Source: Paenibacillus yonginensis
Lineage (GTDB): Bacteria; Bacillota; Bacilli; Paenibacillales; Paenibacillaceae
Assembly (NCBI RefSeq): GCF_001685395.1
Contig: NZ_CP014167.1
Location: 2,423,501-2,487,500, forward strand
Reading direction: 5' to 3'
Length of the DNA: 64,000 bases
How positions within the stretch are numbered: the first letter of the stretch is position 1; each line of letters opens with the position of its first letter. The position numbers were made by a program, and so were the translations under genes. Under the pieces are notes generated by a model. The model worked only from the letters and a program-made list of their open reading frames with translations. It was not told where the DNA came from and made no database searches. This document shows, piece by piece, positions 34,672 through 43,888 of this stretch.

Positions 34672-36297
34672 TTAGAGTAAAATCAACTTGTGACACGCGT
34701 TCGTTTCATAAGGAATTTCCATCAATTGCTCCATAAAATCCGTACCGTAACGGTTCAAATAATAGAAAATATTGTACACCCGTTCCTGAAGTTTATCCTG
34801 CGGCATTAATGATAAATAAATCCGGTCCCAATGCCGGAGTGTTGCTTCGTTTGCCGTAGCCAAAGCGTCTTTGGCTTTGCCCTGCAGATAATCCATCTGC
34901 GCCAGGATCCGCTCTTTATTGGTGCCTCCCAGCCTGACCAGACCTTTCTCAATAGTCCCCAGCTGTTCAATAAGCGGATCATATAAACGGGTGAAGGCTT
35001 CTTTCACTTCGGCAAAACGTTCATCAACATGAACGTTGTCCTGCTGATTCAGCCAGGCGGATTTTCTCTGCTGAAAATGGTCTCTGACCTCTTCAAAGGT
35101 CAATCCATATTGATCCATATATTTCTGCAGCGTTCCATCCACTACAGTAAATGACATGCGTGGCAGCAACAAAGGCATTTGCAGGTTCAAGACGCCAAAA
35201 GCTTTCTTGAGAAGCGCCCAATAAGCAATCTCGCCATCGCCGAGCACAAAACCAAGCACAGGCAGCAGCGCATCCTGCATTAAAGGCCGGGTTAATACAT
35301 TGTTGCTGAAACGTTCCGGGTGCTGCTCAATCTGCTCCAACAATTGCTCACGAGTAAAAGAAACCCGCCCGCTCCGGTCCTGATACCGGTCGCCGCTGCG
35401 GAACAACAGAAGCCTCTTCTGATCCTGAAGATAAAAAAGATTGGCCCCGTCCTCGGCGACCTCAGCCTGTTCCTCCAGCCCCATTTCACGGATTTGACGG
35501 GCAGCTTCAATATAGGAAGCGGTCAAGGCATCGCCTTCCCGGATAATAGAAGCGAACATATCTTTCTCCAGCTTTCTCAGCTCGGGATCGGCTGAATCAA
35601 GCAGGACAAGGCCATAGGCTCCAAACAGCTTCCCAAGCAGCCTGGCAAAGCTCAAAGACAGCGTCTCCGCGGCGGATTCCCGCAAATCAGCCAGCAGCTG
35701 AGGTTTAAACTCCGTATCCGGCAGCAGTTCGTTTAACTCCTCAATCACTCTGGACCATTCGGAGGCCTTAACGGTTGTATAGCTGACCGGAGTACGCAGA
35801 TCATCATCACGGTGCATCCGGATTCGGGTGACTTTTAATTCCGTAGACAGGACGTATGTATGGTTGGATTCATCCCAGTCATGATCCTCCCCGGCAATCC
35901 AAAAGACAGGCACTACCGGACGGCCAAGTTCGGCTTCGGCTTTTCTTGCCGCTTTGATAATCGTGGCCGCTTTATAAATCACAAGCATCGGACCCGTGAA
36001 CAAACCGGATTGCTGCCCGCCCACGATCACAGCTGTCCCCTTCTGCTCCAGCCGGTTCAGCGACTCGCCAACCCGCGGATGGGCATTATGCCGTTCATTA
36101 TATGAGCGGAGAACATTCACAACGTCTTGACGATTGATTCGATTGTCCTCATTATGATCAAGCCATTCCAATCTTGCCTGCCAGTTAGCCGGCTTCGAGG
36201 CGTCGCTTTGATACAAATGAGCGACACTCGAAAAATCCGCTGTTAATGCGGCTGCCAGAGGCTGCCTTGCAGATAGCGGTTTATCTATAATCTTCAT
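34672..36297 (-). CDS. bshC: Bacillithiol biosynthesis enzyme BshC
   Basis: BshC adds cysteine to glucosaminyl-malate, the last step of bacillithiol synthesis. Typical motifs include GGQQSGLFTGPMLVIYKAAT (about residue 92), VVPVFWIAGEDHDWDE (about 125) and PRMSFTVVDGTLQKYM. A long helical region follows toward the C-terminus. Length 541 residues. ATG at 36297 follows AGGAGG at a slightly long distance. ahcY lies 23 bases downstream, likely co-transcribed. In B. subtilis bshC (yllA) lies directly before mraZ (yllB). Confidence 0.95.
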   Translation of the reverse strand: MKIIDKPLSARQPLAAALTADFSSVAHLYQSDASKPANWQARLEWLDHNEDNRINRQDVVNVLRSYNERHNAHPRVGESLNRLEQKGTAVIVGGQQSGLFTGPMLVIYKAATIIKAARKAEAELGRPVVPVFWIAGEDHDWDESNHTYVLSTELKVTRIRMHRDDDLRTPVSYTTVKASEWSRVIEELNELLPDTEFKPQLLADLRESAAETLSLSFARLLGKLFGAYGLVLLDSADPELRKLEKDMFASIIREGDALTASYIEAARQIREMGLEEQAEVAEDGANLFYLQDQKRLLLFRSGDRYQDRSGRVSFTREQLLEQIEQHPERFSNNVLTRPLMQDALLPVLGFVLGDGEIAYWALLKKAFGVLNLQMPLLLPRMSFTVVDGTLQKYMDQYGLTFEEVRDHFQQRKSAWLNQQDNVHVDERFAEVKEAFTRLYDPLIEQLGTIEKGLVRLGGTNKERILAQMDYLQGKAKDALATANEATLRHWDRIYLSLMPQDKLQERVYNIFYYLNRYGTDFMEQLMEIPYETNACHKLILL

Positions 36298-36433
36298 CTT
36301 TAAGTCAGTCCTCCTGTTTCCTCATGCATGCAAACTCTTCTTGATTGTAACGGAGCAGCCCGTATCCGTCAAAGCTATTCAATTATTTTCATAAAATTAA
36401 CGGAAAGCCTTTGGGATCTATTTGTAAAAACAA

Positions 36434-36463
36434 ATAAACCCGCAGGCGAACCTGCAGGTTTAT
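36434..36463 (-). terminator. Intrinsic terminator of the opp operon
   Basis: On the minus strand ATAAACCTGCAGG (36463-36451) pairs with CCTGCGGGTTTAT (36446-36434) around a TTCG tetraloop, followed by TTGTTTTT. Confidence 0.9.
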
Positions 36464-36468
36464 TGCTC

Positions 36469-37404
36469 TTATTTACGAGGCATAGCCACAAAATGTCCTT
36501 TGGAAACCTCAACCAGCTCGGAGTTCTCCAAGTCGAAGGCACCGCCGGAGCCGGAGTCGTTTTTGCCGGAAATCGGACCCGATGCATCGTCCTCCAGCAA
36601 AATCCGTTTCTTGTTGGCTTCCACTTCCGGGTCCGGAACCGGAATCGCGGATAAAAGCGTTTGGGTATATGGATGCTGAGGATTAGAGTAAAGCTCTTCG
36701 CTCGGCGCAAGCTCTACCACTTTGCCCAGATACATAACGGCTACGCGGTCACTGATATGTTTAACCATAGACAAGTCATGGGCCACAAACAAATACGTAA
36801 GTCCCAGCTTGTTCTGCAGTTCAGTCAGCAGGTTTACAACCTGAGCCTGAATGGATACGTCCAGCGCGGAAATCGGTTCGTCACAAATGATGAACTTCGG
36901 ATTTACCGCAAGAGCGCGGGCAATCCCGATCCGCTGGCGCTGACCGCCGGAGAATTCATGCGGATAACGGGAAGCGTGGTCGGATTTAAGTCCTACCATA
37001 TCAAGCAGCTCTTCCACCCGTTTCTTCCGTTCCTTACGGCTGCCGGCAAGGCCGTGAATATCAAGCGCTTCGCCGATAATGTCCATAACCGTAAAACGCG
37101 GGTTCAACGAAGCATAAGGATCTTGGAAGATCATCTGCATATCGCGGCGCATCGCTTTCATTTTACCCGGGGACAGCTTGTAAATGTCCGTGCCTTCAAA
37201 CCGAACGCTGCCCGCAGTTGGCTCGTACAAACGGAGAATCGTACGACCAGCGGTCGATTTACCACAGCCGGATTCCCCTACGAGACCCAGGGTTTCCCCT
37301 TTTTGAATCGAAAAGCTGATATCGTTAACGGCCTTCAAGGTTTTGCCTTGACCAACGTTAAAAAACTTCTTCAAACCGTCTACTTCAATTAAAGGTTGAC
37401 TCAA
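36469..37404 (-). CDS. oppF: Oligopeptide ABC transporter ATPase OppF
   Basis: This is one of two ATP-binding subunits that energise peptide import. Walker [16 protein letters not shown] (about residue 40), Q-loop [15 protein letters not shown] signature [17 protein letters not shown] (about 150), Walker [15 protein letters not shown] and switch His in [12 protein letters not shown] are intact. The C-terminal extension ([15 protein letters not shown]) is typical of Opp/Dpp ATPases. Its GTG/ATG start region overlaps the oppD stop by four bases. Opp systems also import signalling peptides that feed the sporulation phosphorelay in Bacillus. Confidence 0.93.
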   Translation of the reverse strand: MSQPLIEVDGLKKFFNVGQGKTLKAVNDISFSIQKGETLGLVGESGCGKSTAGRTILRLYEPTAGSVRFEGTDIYKLSPGKMKAMRRDMQMIFQDPYASLNPRFTVMDIIGEALDIHGLAGSRKERKKRVEELLDMVGLKSDHASRYPHEFSGGQRQRIGIARALAVNPKFIICDEPISALDVSIQAQVVNLLTELQNKLGLTYLFVAHDLSMVKHISDRVAVMYLGKVVELAPSEELYSNPQHPYTQTLLSAIPVPDPEVEANKKRILLEDDASGPISGKNDSGSGGAFDLENSELVEVSKGHFVAMPRK

Positions 37405-38396
37405 GACGGATTCACCTCCTGTGCCATTGGATGATGCAGCCAGCAGCGAGCCATATGCGTTTCGCTGAATTCAGTCGGATCTGGATCAATCTGTTCGCAG
37501 ACCTTCATAGCATGCGGACAGCGTGCCGCAAACGGACAGCCAACAGGCGGTTTGATCAAATCCGGCGGCGTACCCGGAATCGGGATCAGCGGCTCGTCTT
37601 TGCTTTGGTCAACCCGCGGCAGGGAACGAAGCAAACCTTGCGTATAAGGATGGCTTGGGTTTTTGAAGATCTCCCATTTCGTTCCTGTCTCCACCACTTC
37701 ACCGGCATACATAACAATAACGCGATCACACATGCCGGCTACAACACCGAGGTCGTGTGTAATCAAAATGATTGACGTACCCAATTTTTGCTGCATGTCT
37801 CTCATGACATCCAGGATTTGAGCTTGTATCGTAACGTCGAGCGCGGTCGTTGGTTCGTCCGCGATAAGCAGCGCCGGCCGGCAGGCCAGTGCAATCGCGA
37901 TCATAACCCGTTGACGCATGCCGCCGGAGAATTCGTGCGGATACTGGTTATAACGTGCTTCAGCGTTTTTGATGCCAACCATTTTCAGCATTTCAATGGC
38001 TCTCTTTTTCGCCTCTTGCCCGGACAGGTTCTGGTGTTTAATCAAACCTTCCGTGATTTGGCGCCCTACTTTAATAGTAGGATTAAGGGAAGTCATCGGA
38101 TCTTGGAAGATCATTCCGATATCTTTACCGCGGATACTTTCCATTTGTTTGTTCGTTTTATTCAGCAGGTTCTCGCCCTGGAAAATAATTTCGCCATTCT
38201 TTACAAAAGAAGGAGGTGATGGAATAAGACGCATAATCGATTGCGCGGTAACACTTTTACCACTACCGGATTCACCTACGATGGCAATGGTTTCCCCTTT
38301 GCCTAGTTCAAAATTAACGCCGCGGACAGCTTGAACCTCTCCGCCTCTTACTTTGAAGGAAACATGCAAATCTTTAACCTGCAAAATCGGTTCCAT
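37401..38396 (-). CDS. oppD: Oligopeptide ABC transporter ATPase OppD
   Basis: The partner ATPase of OppF. Walker A GESGSGKSVTAQSIM (about residue 40), ABC signature HEFSGGMRQRVMIAIAL (about 155), Walker B LLIADEPTTALDVT and switch region ILITHDLGVVAG are present. The C-terminal domain holds a cysteine cluster (GCPFAARCPHAMKVCEQ), which in related peptide-transporter ATPases can bind an iron-sulfur cluster. Length 331 residues. It follows oppC after 11 bases. Confidence 0.93.
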   Translation of the reverse strand: MEPILQVKDLHVSFKVRGGEVQAVRGVNFELGKGETIAIVGESGSGKSVTAQSIMRLIPSPPSFVKNGEIIFQGENLLNKTNKQMESIRGKDIGMIFQDPMTSLNPTIKVGRQITEGLIKHQNLSGQEAKKRAIEMLKMVGIKNAEARYNQYPHEFSGGMRQRVMIAIALACRPALLIADEPTTALDVTIQAQILDVMRDMQQKLGTSIILITHDLGVVAGMCDRVIVMYAGEVVETGTKWEIFKNPSHPYTQGLLRSLPRVDQSKDEPLIPIPGTPPDLIKPPVGCPFAARCPHAMKVCEQIDPDPTEFSETHMARCWLHHPMAQEVNPS

Positions 38397-38407
38397 GGTT
38401 TCACCTC

Positions 38408-39358
38408 CTATTTTTTCAATTTAGGATCAAGCGCGTCGCGAAGACCGTCGCCAAAAATGTTAAATGCAAGCATCATTACACTGATCAGAATGGCAGGGAA
38501 CAACATGCGCCAAGGATAATACATCCAGCCTGTCAGAGCGTCGTTAACCATGGAACCGAGGGATGCAACCGGTGCCTGTACACCCAGACCCAAGAAGCTG
38601 AGGAAGGCTTCCGAGAAAATCGCATTCGGTACGGACAAAGTCAACGTTACAATGATCGGACCTACCGCATTCGGCAGCAGGTGACGGAACAGCAAACGTC
38701 CGGAGCCGGCGCCCATCGAACGGGAAGCAAGCACGAACTCGCGGTTTTTGAGCTGCATAATTTCACCGCGGACAATCCAAGACATATTGATCCAGCCTGT
38801 AATCGTCAAGGCCAAGATAATCGTTCCCAAGCTTGGCTCGAACACGACCAGAAGAAGAATCGTAACAAGCAGATAAGGAATAGCGTACAAAATTTCAGAG
38901 AATTTGTTCATGATTTCATCGACACGGCCGCCGAAGTAACCCATGACTCCGCCGTAAATAACTCCGATAAGCAAGTCAATCAGAGCCGCTACCAGGCCAA
39001 CGATCAAGGAAATCCGGGCCCCCATCCAGGTACGGACAAACATGTCCCGGCCCAAATCATCCGTGCCGAACCAATGCTCAGCCGAAGGCTTCTGGTTCGT
39101 TGCGAGCAGATCATTTGTATAATAATTGAATTTCGAAATCCATGGGCCAATGATGGCCATAATCACAATTAAAGCCAGAAGAATCAAAGCCCCCATAGCT
39201 ACCTTGTTTTCGATAAGCCGCCGCCAGGCGTCTTTCCAGGCAGAAACGCTCTCACGCTGGATAACCTCAGCGTTTTTCTCAGATGTGTCCAATTTGCGGA
39301 AATCATCGGGCGTCAATGCCACGTTTGGTTTAACAGCAGAGTTGGAATCTAAAGACAT
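38408..39358 (-). CDS. oppC: Oligopeptide ABC transporter permease OppC
   Basis: A membrane subunit of 316 residues. A cytoplasmic N-terminus of about 50 residues precedes the first membrane segment (GALILLALIVIMAIIGP). TDDLGRDMFVRTWMGARIS is the OppC signature. The coupling motif to the ATPases is around ASRSMGAGSGRLLFRHLLPNA (about residue 220). Six membrane segments are expected. It lies three bases after oppB. Confidence 0.93.
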   Translation of the reverse strand: MSLDSNSAVKPNVALTPDDFRKLDTSEKNAEVIQRESVSAWKDAWRRLIENKVAMGALILLALIVIMAIIGPWISKFNYYTNDLLATNQKPSAEHWFGTDDLGRDMFVRTWMGARISLIVGLVAALIDLLIGVIYGGVMGYFGGRVDEIMNKFSEILYAIPYLLVTILLLVVFEPSLGTIILALTITGWINMSWIVRGEIMQLKNREFVLASRSMGAGSGRLLFRHLLPNAVGPIIVTLTLSVPNAIFSEAFLSFLGLGVQAPVASLGSMVNDALTGWMYYPWRMLFPAILISVMMLAFNIFGDGLRDALDPKLKK

Positions 39359-39361
39359 CGG

Positions 39362-40294
39362 TTAGCCCTCCTTCCTTGAACTTAGTTTCACGCGTGGATC
39401 AACTACAACATACAATAGATCGGAAACCAATCGAGCAAGCATCAACAGAACGCCGTAGAAGATGGTAATCCCCATAATAAGCGGATAGTCCCGGTTTGTA
39501 ATCGATTCGACAAATTGTTTGCCGATGCCGCCGATCCCGAAGACCTGCTCGATAACTACCGAACCTGTTACGATGTTAGCCGTCATAGGTCCCATATACG
39601 TAATGACTGGCATAATCCCGTTTCGCACTACGTGTCTAAACATGATGGTAAACCAATTCAGACCTTTTGCTTTTGCGGTTTTGATATAATCCGCATGCAG
39701 GACTTCCAACATGCTGGAACGTGTCAAACGGGCTATAAAGGCTATCGGCTGCGCCGACAACGCTACAACCGGAAGCACGTAATCGAGCGGCGTTTCAAAG
39801 CCAGCAACCCTAAAGATATGGAGCTTAAAGGCAAAGAAAAACTGAAGTAAAGCCGCGAGCACAAAGCTTGGTACGGCAATTCCCAATACAGCCAGAACCA
39901 TCGCAACATTGTCGATCAACTTTCGGTGATAAAGCGCCGCGAGCATCCCCAGCAGCACACCGACAATAAGCGACACAACGATCGCGATAATCCCCAGTTT
40001 AAGGGAGGCTGAGAAGGTTTTCAGAATTAGCCCGGTAACATCCTGGTTTACGTGTTTCATCGAAATCCCAAGATCACCTTGAACGATGTTGCCTAAATAT
40101 TTGCCGTATTGTACATACAGCGGTTTATCGAATCCGTACTGTTCAAACAGACGTGCTCGAATTTCGGGCGGAACTTTTTTCTCGGACTGGAACGGGTCAC
40201 CCGGGATCGCTTTCATCAGAAAGAAAGTGGCAGATACCAAAATAAACAGGGAGACCAGCAAATAGAAGACTTTACTTAACACGTATCGAAACAT
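39362..40294 (-). CDS. oppB: Oligopeptide ABC transporter permease OppB
   Basis: The other membrane subunit, 310 residues with about six membrane segments. The N-terminus FRYVLSKVFYLLVSLFIL and the QYGFDKPLYVQYGKYLGNI stretch are typical OppB. The ATPase-coupling loop has RSSMLEVLHADYIKTAKAKG. The start ATG at 40294 is preceded by AAAGGAGGT at about 12 bases, longer than usual. The longer in-frame extension runs through the upstream terminator and is not coding. Confidence 0.92.
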   Translation of the reverse strand: MFRYVLSKVFYLLVSLFILVSATFFLMKAIPGDPFQSEKKVPPEIRARLFEQYGFDKPLYVQYGKYLGNIVQGDLGISMKHVNQDVTGLILKTFSASLKLGIIAIVVSLIVGVLLGMLAALYHRKLIDNVAMVLAVLGIAVPSFVLAALLQFFFAFKLHIFRVAGFETPLDYVLPVVALSAQPIAFIARLTRSSMLEVLHADYIKTAKAKGLNWFTIMFRHVVRNGIMPVITYMGPMTANIVTGSVVIEQVFGIGGIGKQFVESITNRDYPLIMGITIFYGVLLMLARLVSDLLYVVVDPRVKLSSRKEG

Positions 40295-40385
40295 GCCCGA
40301 ATTTGCACCTCCTTTGTCGAATAAAAACACAAAAAAAATTTTACCTAAATAAGCGGACTTTGTCCAATGCGATACATAAAAAAAC

Positions 40386-40417
40386 GGGATATATGTGGAT
40401 ATCCACACATATATCCC
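40386..40417 (-). terminator. Terminator between oppA and oppB
   Basis: On the minus strand GGGATATATGTGTGG pairs with CCACATATATCCC across a short loop, followed by GTTTTTTTA (40385-40377). Partial termination here would give more oppA than oppBCDF transcript. Confidence 0.8.
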
Positions 40418-40461
40418 ATAAGTTATAAAGTTAAAGCAAGTTCTTCAAAAGATTGAAGTTC

Positions 40462-42165
40462 TTAGTGTTCAAGCAGGTAAGCTCTGGAGTAGTCAACGGA
40501 ACCGCTGTAATCCAAAGTTACACCTTTCAGATATGGTTTAACCAATGCCGGGTTGGTGTAATAGTAAATCGGCATGATTCCCATTTGGTCGCCGATCAGG
40601 ATTTGTTCGGCTTTACGGAAGTCTTCCATACGAGCTTTGTTGTCAGGGTTTTTGTATGCATCTTCAACAAGGGAATCGTACGTTGGATCGTTCAGTTTAA
40701 TATCGTTGTTACCGCTCTTCGTTGTCCACATATCAATAAAGGTCATTGGGTCGTTGTAGTCAGGCACCCAGCCGGCACGAGCAACTTGGAAGTCGCCGCT
40801 CTGGCGGTTTTTGATAAATACGCCCCACTCTTGGTTTTCGATTTTAACGTCTACGCCAAGATTTTTCTTCCACATGTCAGTAATTGCCAAGGCAATTTTC
40901 TTGTGGTTGTCATCGGTGTTGTAAGTCAAAGTAATTGGAGGCAGGGAAGTAATTCCTTCTTCAGCCATACCTTCTTGAAGCAATTTCTTAGCTTCAGTTA
41001 CGTCTTCTTTGAAGTAATCTTCCGGATACTCTTCACGGAACGATTTCTCAGCTCCGTTGATGCCCGGAGGAATCAACCCGAATGCAGGAACTTGGCCCGC
41101 TTTAGTTACGTTGTCAACGATCGCTTGACGATCGATTGCCATCGCAAATGCCTTGCGGATTTTAGCGTTATCGAAAGGTTTAGCTTTTGTATTGAACTCA
41201 TAATAGTAAAGACTTGCTACCGGATCGATATGGAACTCGTCTTTATATTGGTCTTTCAAGATCTGGATTTGGTCGGCAGGAATGTTGCCGTTTGGCTGAC
41301 CTGCACGATCAAGCTCGCCGCTTTGGTACGACAAAACTTCAGTTGCTGCGCTGTTAACGACAGTAGCTTTAATTTTGTCCAATTTAATGTCTTTATTATC
41401 CCAGTAGTTAGGATTTTTGGTGAATTCCATTGATTGACCTGTTACCAGGCCAGTCAGCGTGAATGGACCGTTGGTAATCATGGTGCTTGGATCTGTTGCC
41501 CATTTGTCGTTATCCGCAACGGACTTATGCACTGGGAAATAAGTGTAGAAAGAAGTCAAGTTAACAAAGTAAGGCGTTGTATTCTCCAAAGTCACTTCAA
41601 GCGTATAATCGTCAACTGCTTTTACGCCAACTTGGGAGAAATCGGTGATTTTTCCTTGGTTATAGGCTTCAGCATTCTTCAGATAAAACAATTGGTAAGC
41701 ATAAGCTGGAGCCGGTTGAGTTTTAGGATCAAGAACGCGCTGCCAAGCAAATACGAAATCATTTGCTGTTACAGGGTCGCCGTTGCTCCATTTAGCATCT
41801 TTGCGAAGATGGAAAGTGTAGACTTTGCCAGTAGAGTCTGGCTCCCAGCTTTCCGCAACGCCCGGAACTTCTTTGGAGTTCTCGTCGACACGAACCAAAC
41901 CTTCATACATCAGGTTCAATGCTGTGTGCGCCTGGTTGTCCTGCGCTTGTGCAGGATCAAATGTCGGCACATCAGCCGCAAAGTTAATGCGGAGTGTTTG
42001 GTCTGCTGCCAATTTCTCTTCACCGCCAGCATTGCTGCTGCCAGTATTGCTTCCTCCGTTACCGCTGTTTGCTGCAGAGTTGTTATTGTTGGAACCGCAA
42101 GCGGCCAATACAAAGCTTACAGCAAGAACAAGCGTCAGAAGGACAAGCCATCTTTGCTTCTTCAT
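40462..42165 (-). CDS. oppA: Oligopeptide-binding lipoprotein OppA
   Basis: The extracellular substrate-binding protein of the Opp importer, 567 residues. The signal peptide ends in a lipobox LAAC (residues about 20-23) followed by an Asn/Ser/Gly-rich linker. The family motif around AESWEPDSTGKVYTFHLRKDAKWSNG (quoted in part: YTFHLRKDAKWSNG) and the RVLDP pattern are clear SBP family 5 features. A lipoprotein processed by LspA. It heads the operon; a 250-base upstream region to the DUF3397 gene should hold its promoter. Confidence 0.95.
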   Translation of the reverse strand: MKKQRWLVLLTLVLAVSFVLAACGSNNNNSAANSGNGGSNTGSSNAGGEEKLAADQTLRINFAADVPTFDPAQAQDNQAHTALNLMYEGLVRVDENSKEVPGVAESWEPDSTGKVYTFHLRKDAKWSNGDPVTANDFVFAWQRVLDPKTQPAPAYAYQLFYLKNAEAYNQGKITDFSQVGVKAVDDYTLEVTLENTTPYFVNLTSFYTYFPVHKSVADNDKWATDPSTMITNGPFTLTGLVTGQSMEFTKNPNYWDNKDIKLDKIKATVVNSAATEVLSYQSGELDRAGQPNGNIPADQIQILKDQYKDEFHIDPVASLYYYEFNTKAKPFDNAKIRKAFAMAIDRQAIVDNVTKAGQVPAFGLIPPGINGAEKSFREEYPEDYFKEDVTEAKKLLQEGMAEEGITSLPPITLTYNTDDNHKKIALAITDMWKKNLGVDVKIENQEWGVFIKNRQSGDFQVARAGWVPDYNDPMTFIDMWTTKSGNNDIKLNDPTYDSLVEDAYKNPDNKARMEDFRKAEQILIGDQMGIMPIYYYTNPALVKPYLKGVTLDYSGSVDYSRAYLLEH

Positions 42166-42415
42166 GTAACTTTTCCCCCTACATATTTAGTGTGGTTTAT
42201 TTTTCAGATTATACAACCGATGGTTGAAAAAATCTATCATTAATTTTGAAGAAATCAATTATTTCCTGAAGTAACCTTACATGAAAGTGCTTTAATTTCC
42301 ATTTTACCTTCATTACCTGACATGAGGTGTGAGCATCACTGCCTTTATTTCCCTATTTTACTAAACTGATCTTGTTCCTGAGTTTGTCTCTATTCCTCAG
42401 ATTAAGAGTTAATTG
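42166..42415 (-). other. oppA upstream region
   Basis: This gap holds no open frame with a ribosome binding site. It must contain the oppA promoter and perhaps the 3' end of the DUF3397 transcript. I see no clear -35/-10 pair, riboswitch or terminator. Confidence 0.4.
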
Positions 42416-42796
42416 TTATACTGCCCATATGTAAGGAAAAAATCCAATAATAAAGAAAATCAGGTAGGCCACACTGGTGAGAAGAAACGAAAGCCGCCAT
42501 ACAGCCTTAACAAGGCGTTTAGGGTTTACTTGTCCTTTGAGCCGATTCTGGGCGCTGCCGATCAGCCCGCCGCAGACCAGCATAAACAACAAGATCAGAT
42601 AGAACCCAAATCCGGTTCCAAAAATTTGATTGAACAAAGCCGAAACCGAAAGAATCAAAAACAAGGTTGTTATATCCATAGCCAGCAGCAGCGACCTTCT
42701 TTTGTCCCGCTTCCATATATAGGAACCTGCATAGACCAGCAGAAAAGGAATGATCGGGAGAACGCTTAAAGCGATAAAAGGTTCAAGGATTGCCAT
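42416..42796 (-). CDS. DUF3397-family membrane protein
   Basis: A 126-residue protein with four hydrophobic segments (roughly residues 5-25, 38-58, 64-84 and 98-122) joined by short basic loops (YIWKRDKRR, GQVNPKRLVKAVWR). This pattern and its place after panE and ahead of bshC-mraZ match the DUF3397 family of Bacillales, which has no known function. The start ATG lies 22 bases after panE, so the two are probably co-transcribed. Confidence 0.75.
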   Translation of the reverse strand: MAILEPFIALSVLPIIPFLLVYAGSYIWKRDKRRSLLLAMDITTLFLILSVSALFNQIFGTGFGFYLILLFMLVCGGLIGSAQNRLKGQVNPKRLVKAVWRLSFLLTSVAYLIFFIIGFFPYIWAV

Positions 42797-42818
42797 GTTT
42801 CCACCAACCTTTCTCTAT

Positions 42819-43751
42819 TTACGGATTGCTTAATCCTCTGATTAACCGCCATACCAATTCATGCGTAGGAGCTTCCATACCTGCTTTGGAGGCCAACTGG
42901 GCCAAATACCCGTTGATAAAATCCACTTCCGTCTCTTCTCCCCGCTGGACATCAGCCAGCATAGAGGAAATATTGCCTGAAGTTGCCCGGCAGATCCCCA
43001 TGATCTGCTCTCTGATATCGGCATCATAAGGAATTCCGGACCGCTTCAGCACTTCAAGGGCCTCATCGATCAATTTGTTCAGGACGGCCTTTCGTTCTTC
43101 GCTGGCCAGCAGCTCCCCATTCGGAATACGCCAAATAGCAGTAAGAGGATTAATAGCCGCATTGATCAGAAGTTTCCTGAACATCTCTCTTTCGATATCT
43201 TTCGCCATTAACGCGCTAAATCCTGCCTGATCCAGAAGAACGGCAAACGCCTCAAGCCGGCCCCTCTCGGCCTCAAAGGGGATGCCCAGCCGGGTTTCTC
43301 CGGGCATCGAACGGATCACATGGTTGGCTGAAAGCTTTTTTGCCCCTTCTGTAGTGATGGCCGCATACAGCTGATCCTGGTTCAAATAGCGGGAAAGAAG
43401 GTCCAGATGCCCCATTCCGTTTTGCAGACAAAGAACTGGAACGCGGGATTCCTTCAAGGGAGCAAGCGATTCGAGCAGAGCAGAAGTCAAATGGCGCTGT
43501 TTGACGGCCAGCAGGACCCATTCCGCTGCTCCTGCTCTCTCCGAGAAGCCGCTGGACAAAGCCGCCGCCCGGATTCCCGGGCCGGTTACCCTTCGAAGCT
43601 CGCCCTGACTTTCCAGCACAAGCCCCTGTCCGTTGATCTGCCGGGCCTGTTCTTCCGTTCTCGTCCAAAGATATACGTTATGGCCTGCGGCCCCCAGCCC
43701 GCCTGCTAACAGCAGGCCAATAGCGCCAGCCCCAATAATATCGATGTTCAA
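42819..43751 (-). CDS. panE: 2-dehydropantoate 2-reductase PanE
   Basis: Ketopantoate reductase, which uses NADPH to make pantoate for coenzyme A. The N-terminal dinucleotide loop is IIGAGAIGLLLAGGLGAAG. CLQNGMGHLD carries the substrate-binding Asn, and FRKLLINAAINPLTAI holds the catalytic lysine region. Length 310 residues. It corresponds to ylbQ in B. subtilis, which also lies upstream of bshC (yllA). Paralogues of this family sometimes act on other ketoacids, but the context supports PanE. Confidence 0.88.
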   Translation of the reverse strand: MNIDIIGAGAIGLLLAGGLGAAGHNVYLWTRTEEQARQINGQGLVLESQGELRRVTGPGIRAAALSSGFSERAGAAEWVLLAVKQRHLTSALLESLAPLKESRVPVLCLQNGMGHLDLLSRYLNQDQLYAAITTEGAKKLSANHVIRSMPGETRLGIPFEAERGRLEAFAVLLDQAGFSALMAKDIEREMFRKLLINAAINPLTAIWRIPNGELLASEERKAVLNKLIDEALEVLKRSGIPYDADIREQIMGICRATSGNISSMLADVQRGEETEVDFINGYLAQLASKAGMEAPTHELVWRLIRGLSNP

Positions 43752-43825
43752 TGCCTTTCACTCCTTTTTGCTCCTTCATAGGCCGCTTGGCTCTTTTCTT
43801 TTATACCAAAGTTTGCCGAAAAGCA

Positions 43826-43853
43826 AAAGGACCGCCATGAAAGGCGGTCCTTT
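43826..43853 (-). terminator. Intrinsic terminator of the RsfA/GerR gene
   Basis: On the minus strand AAAGGACCGCC pairs with GGCGGTCCTTT around TTCAT, followed by TGCTTTT. It separates this gene from panE. Confidence 0.85.
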
Positions 43854-43888
43854 ATCGGGTAATCCGGATCCTGCATTTGGGAATCAGG

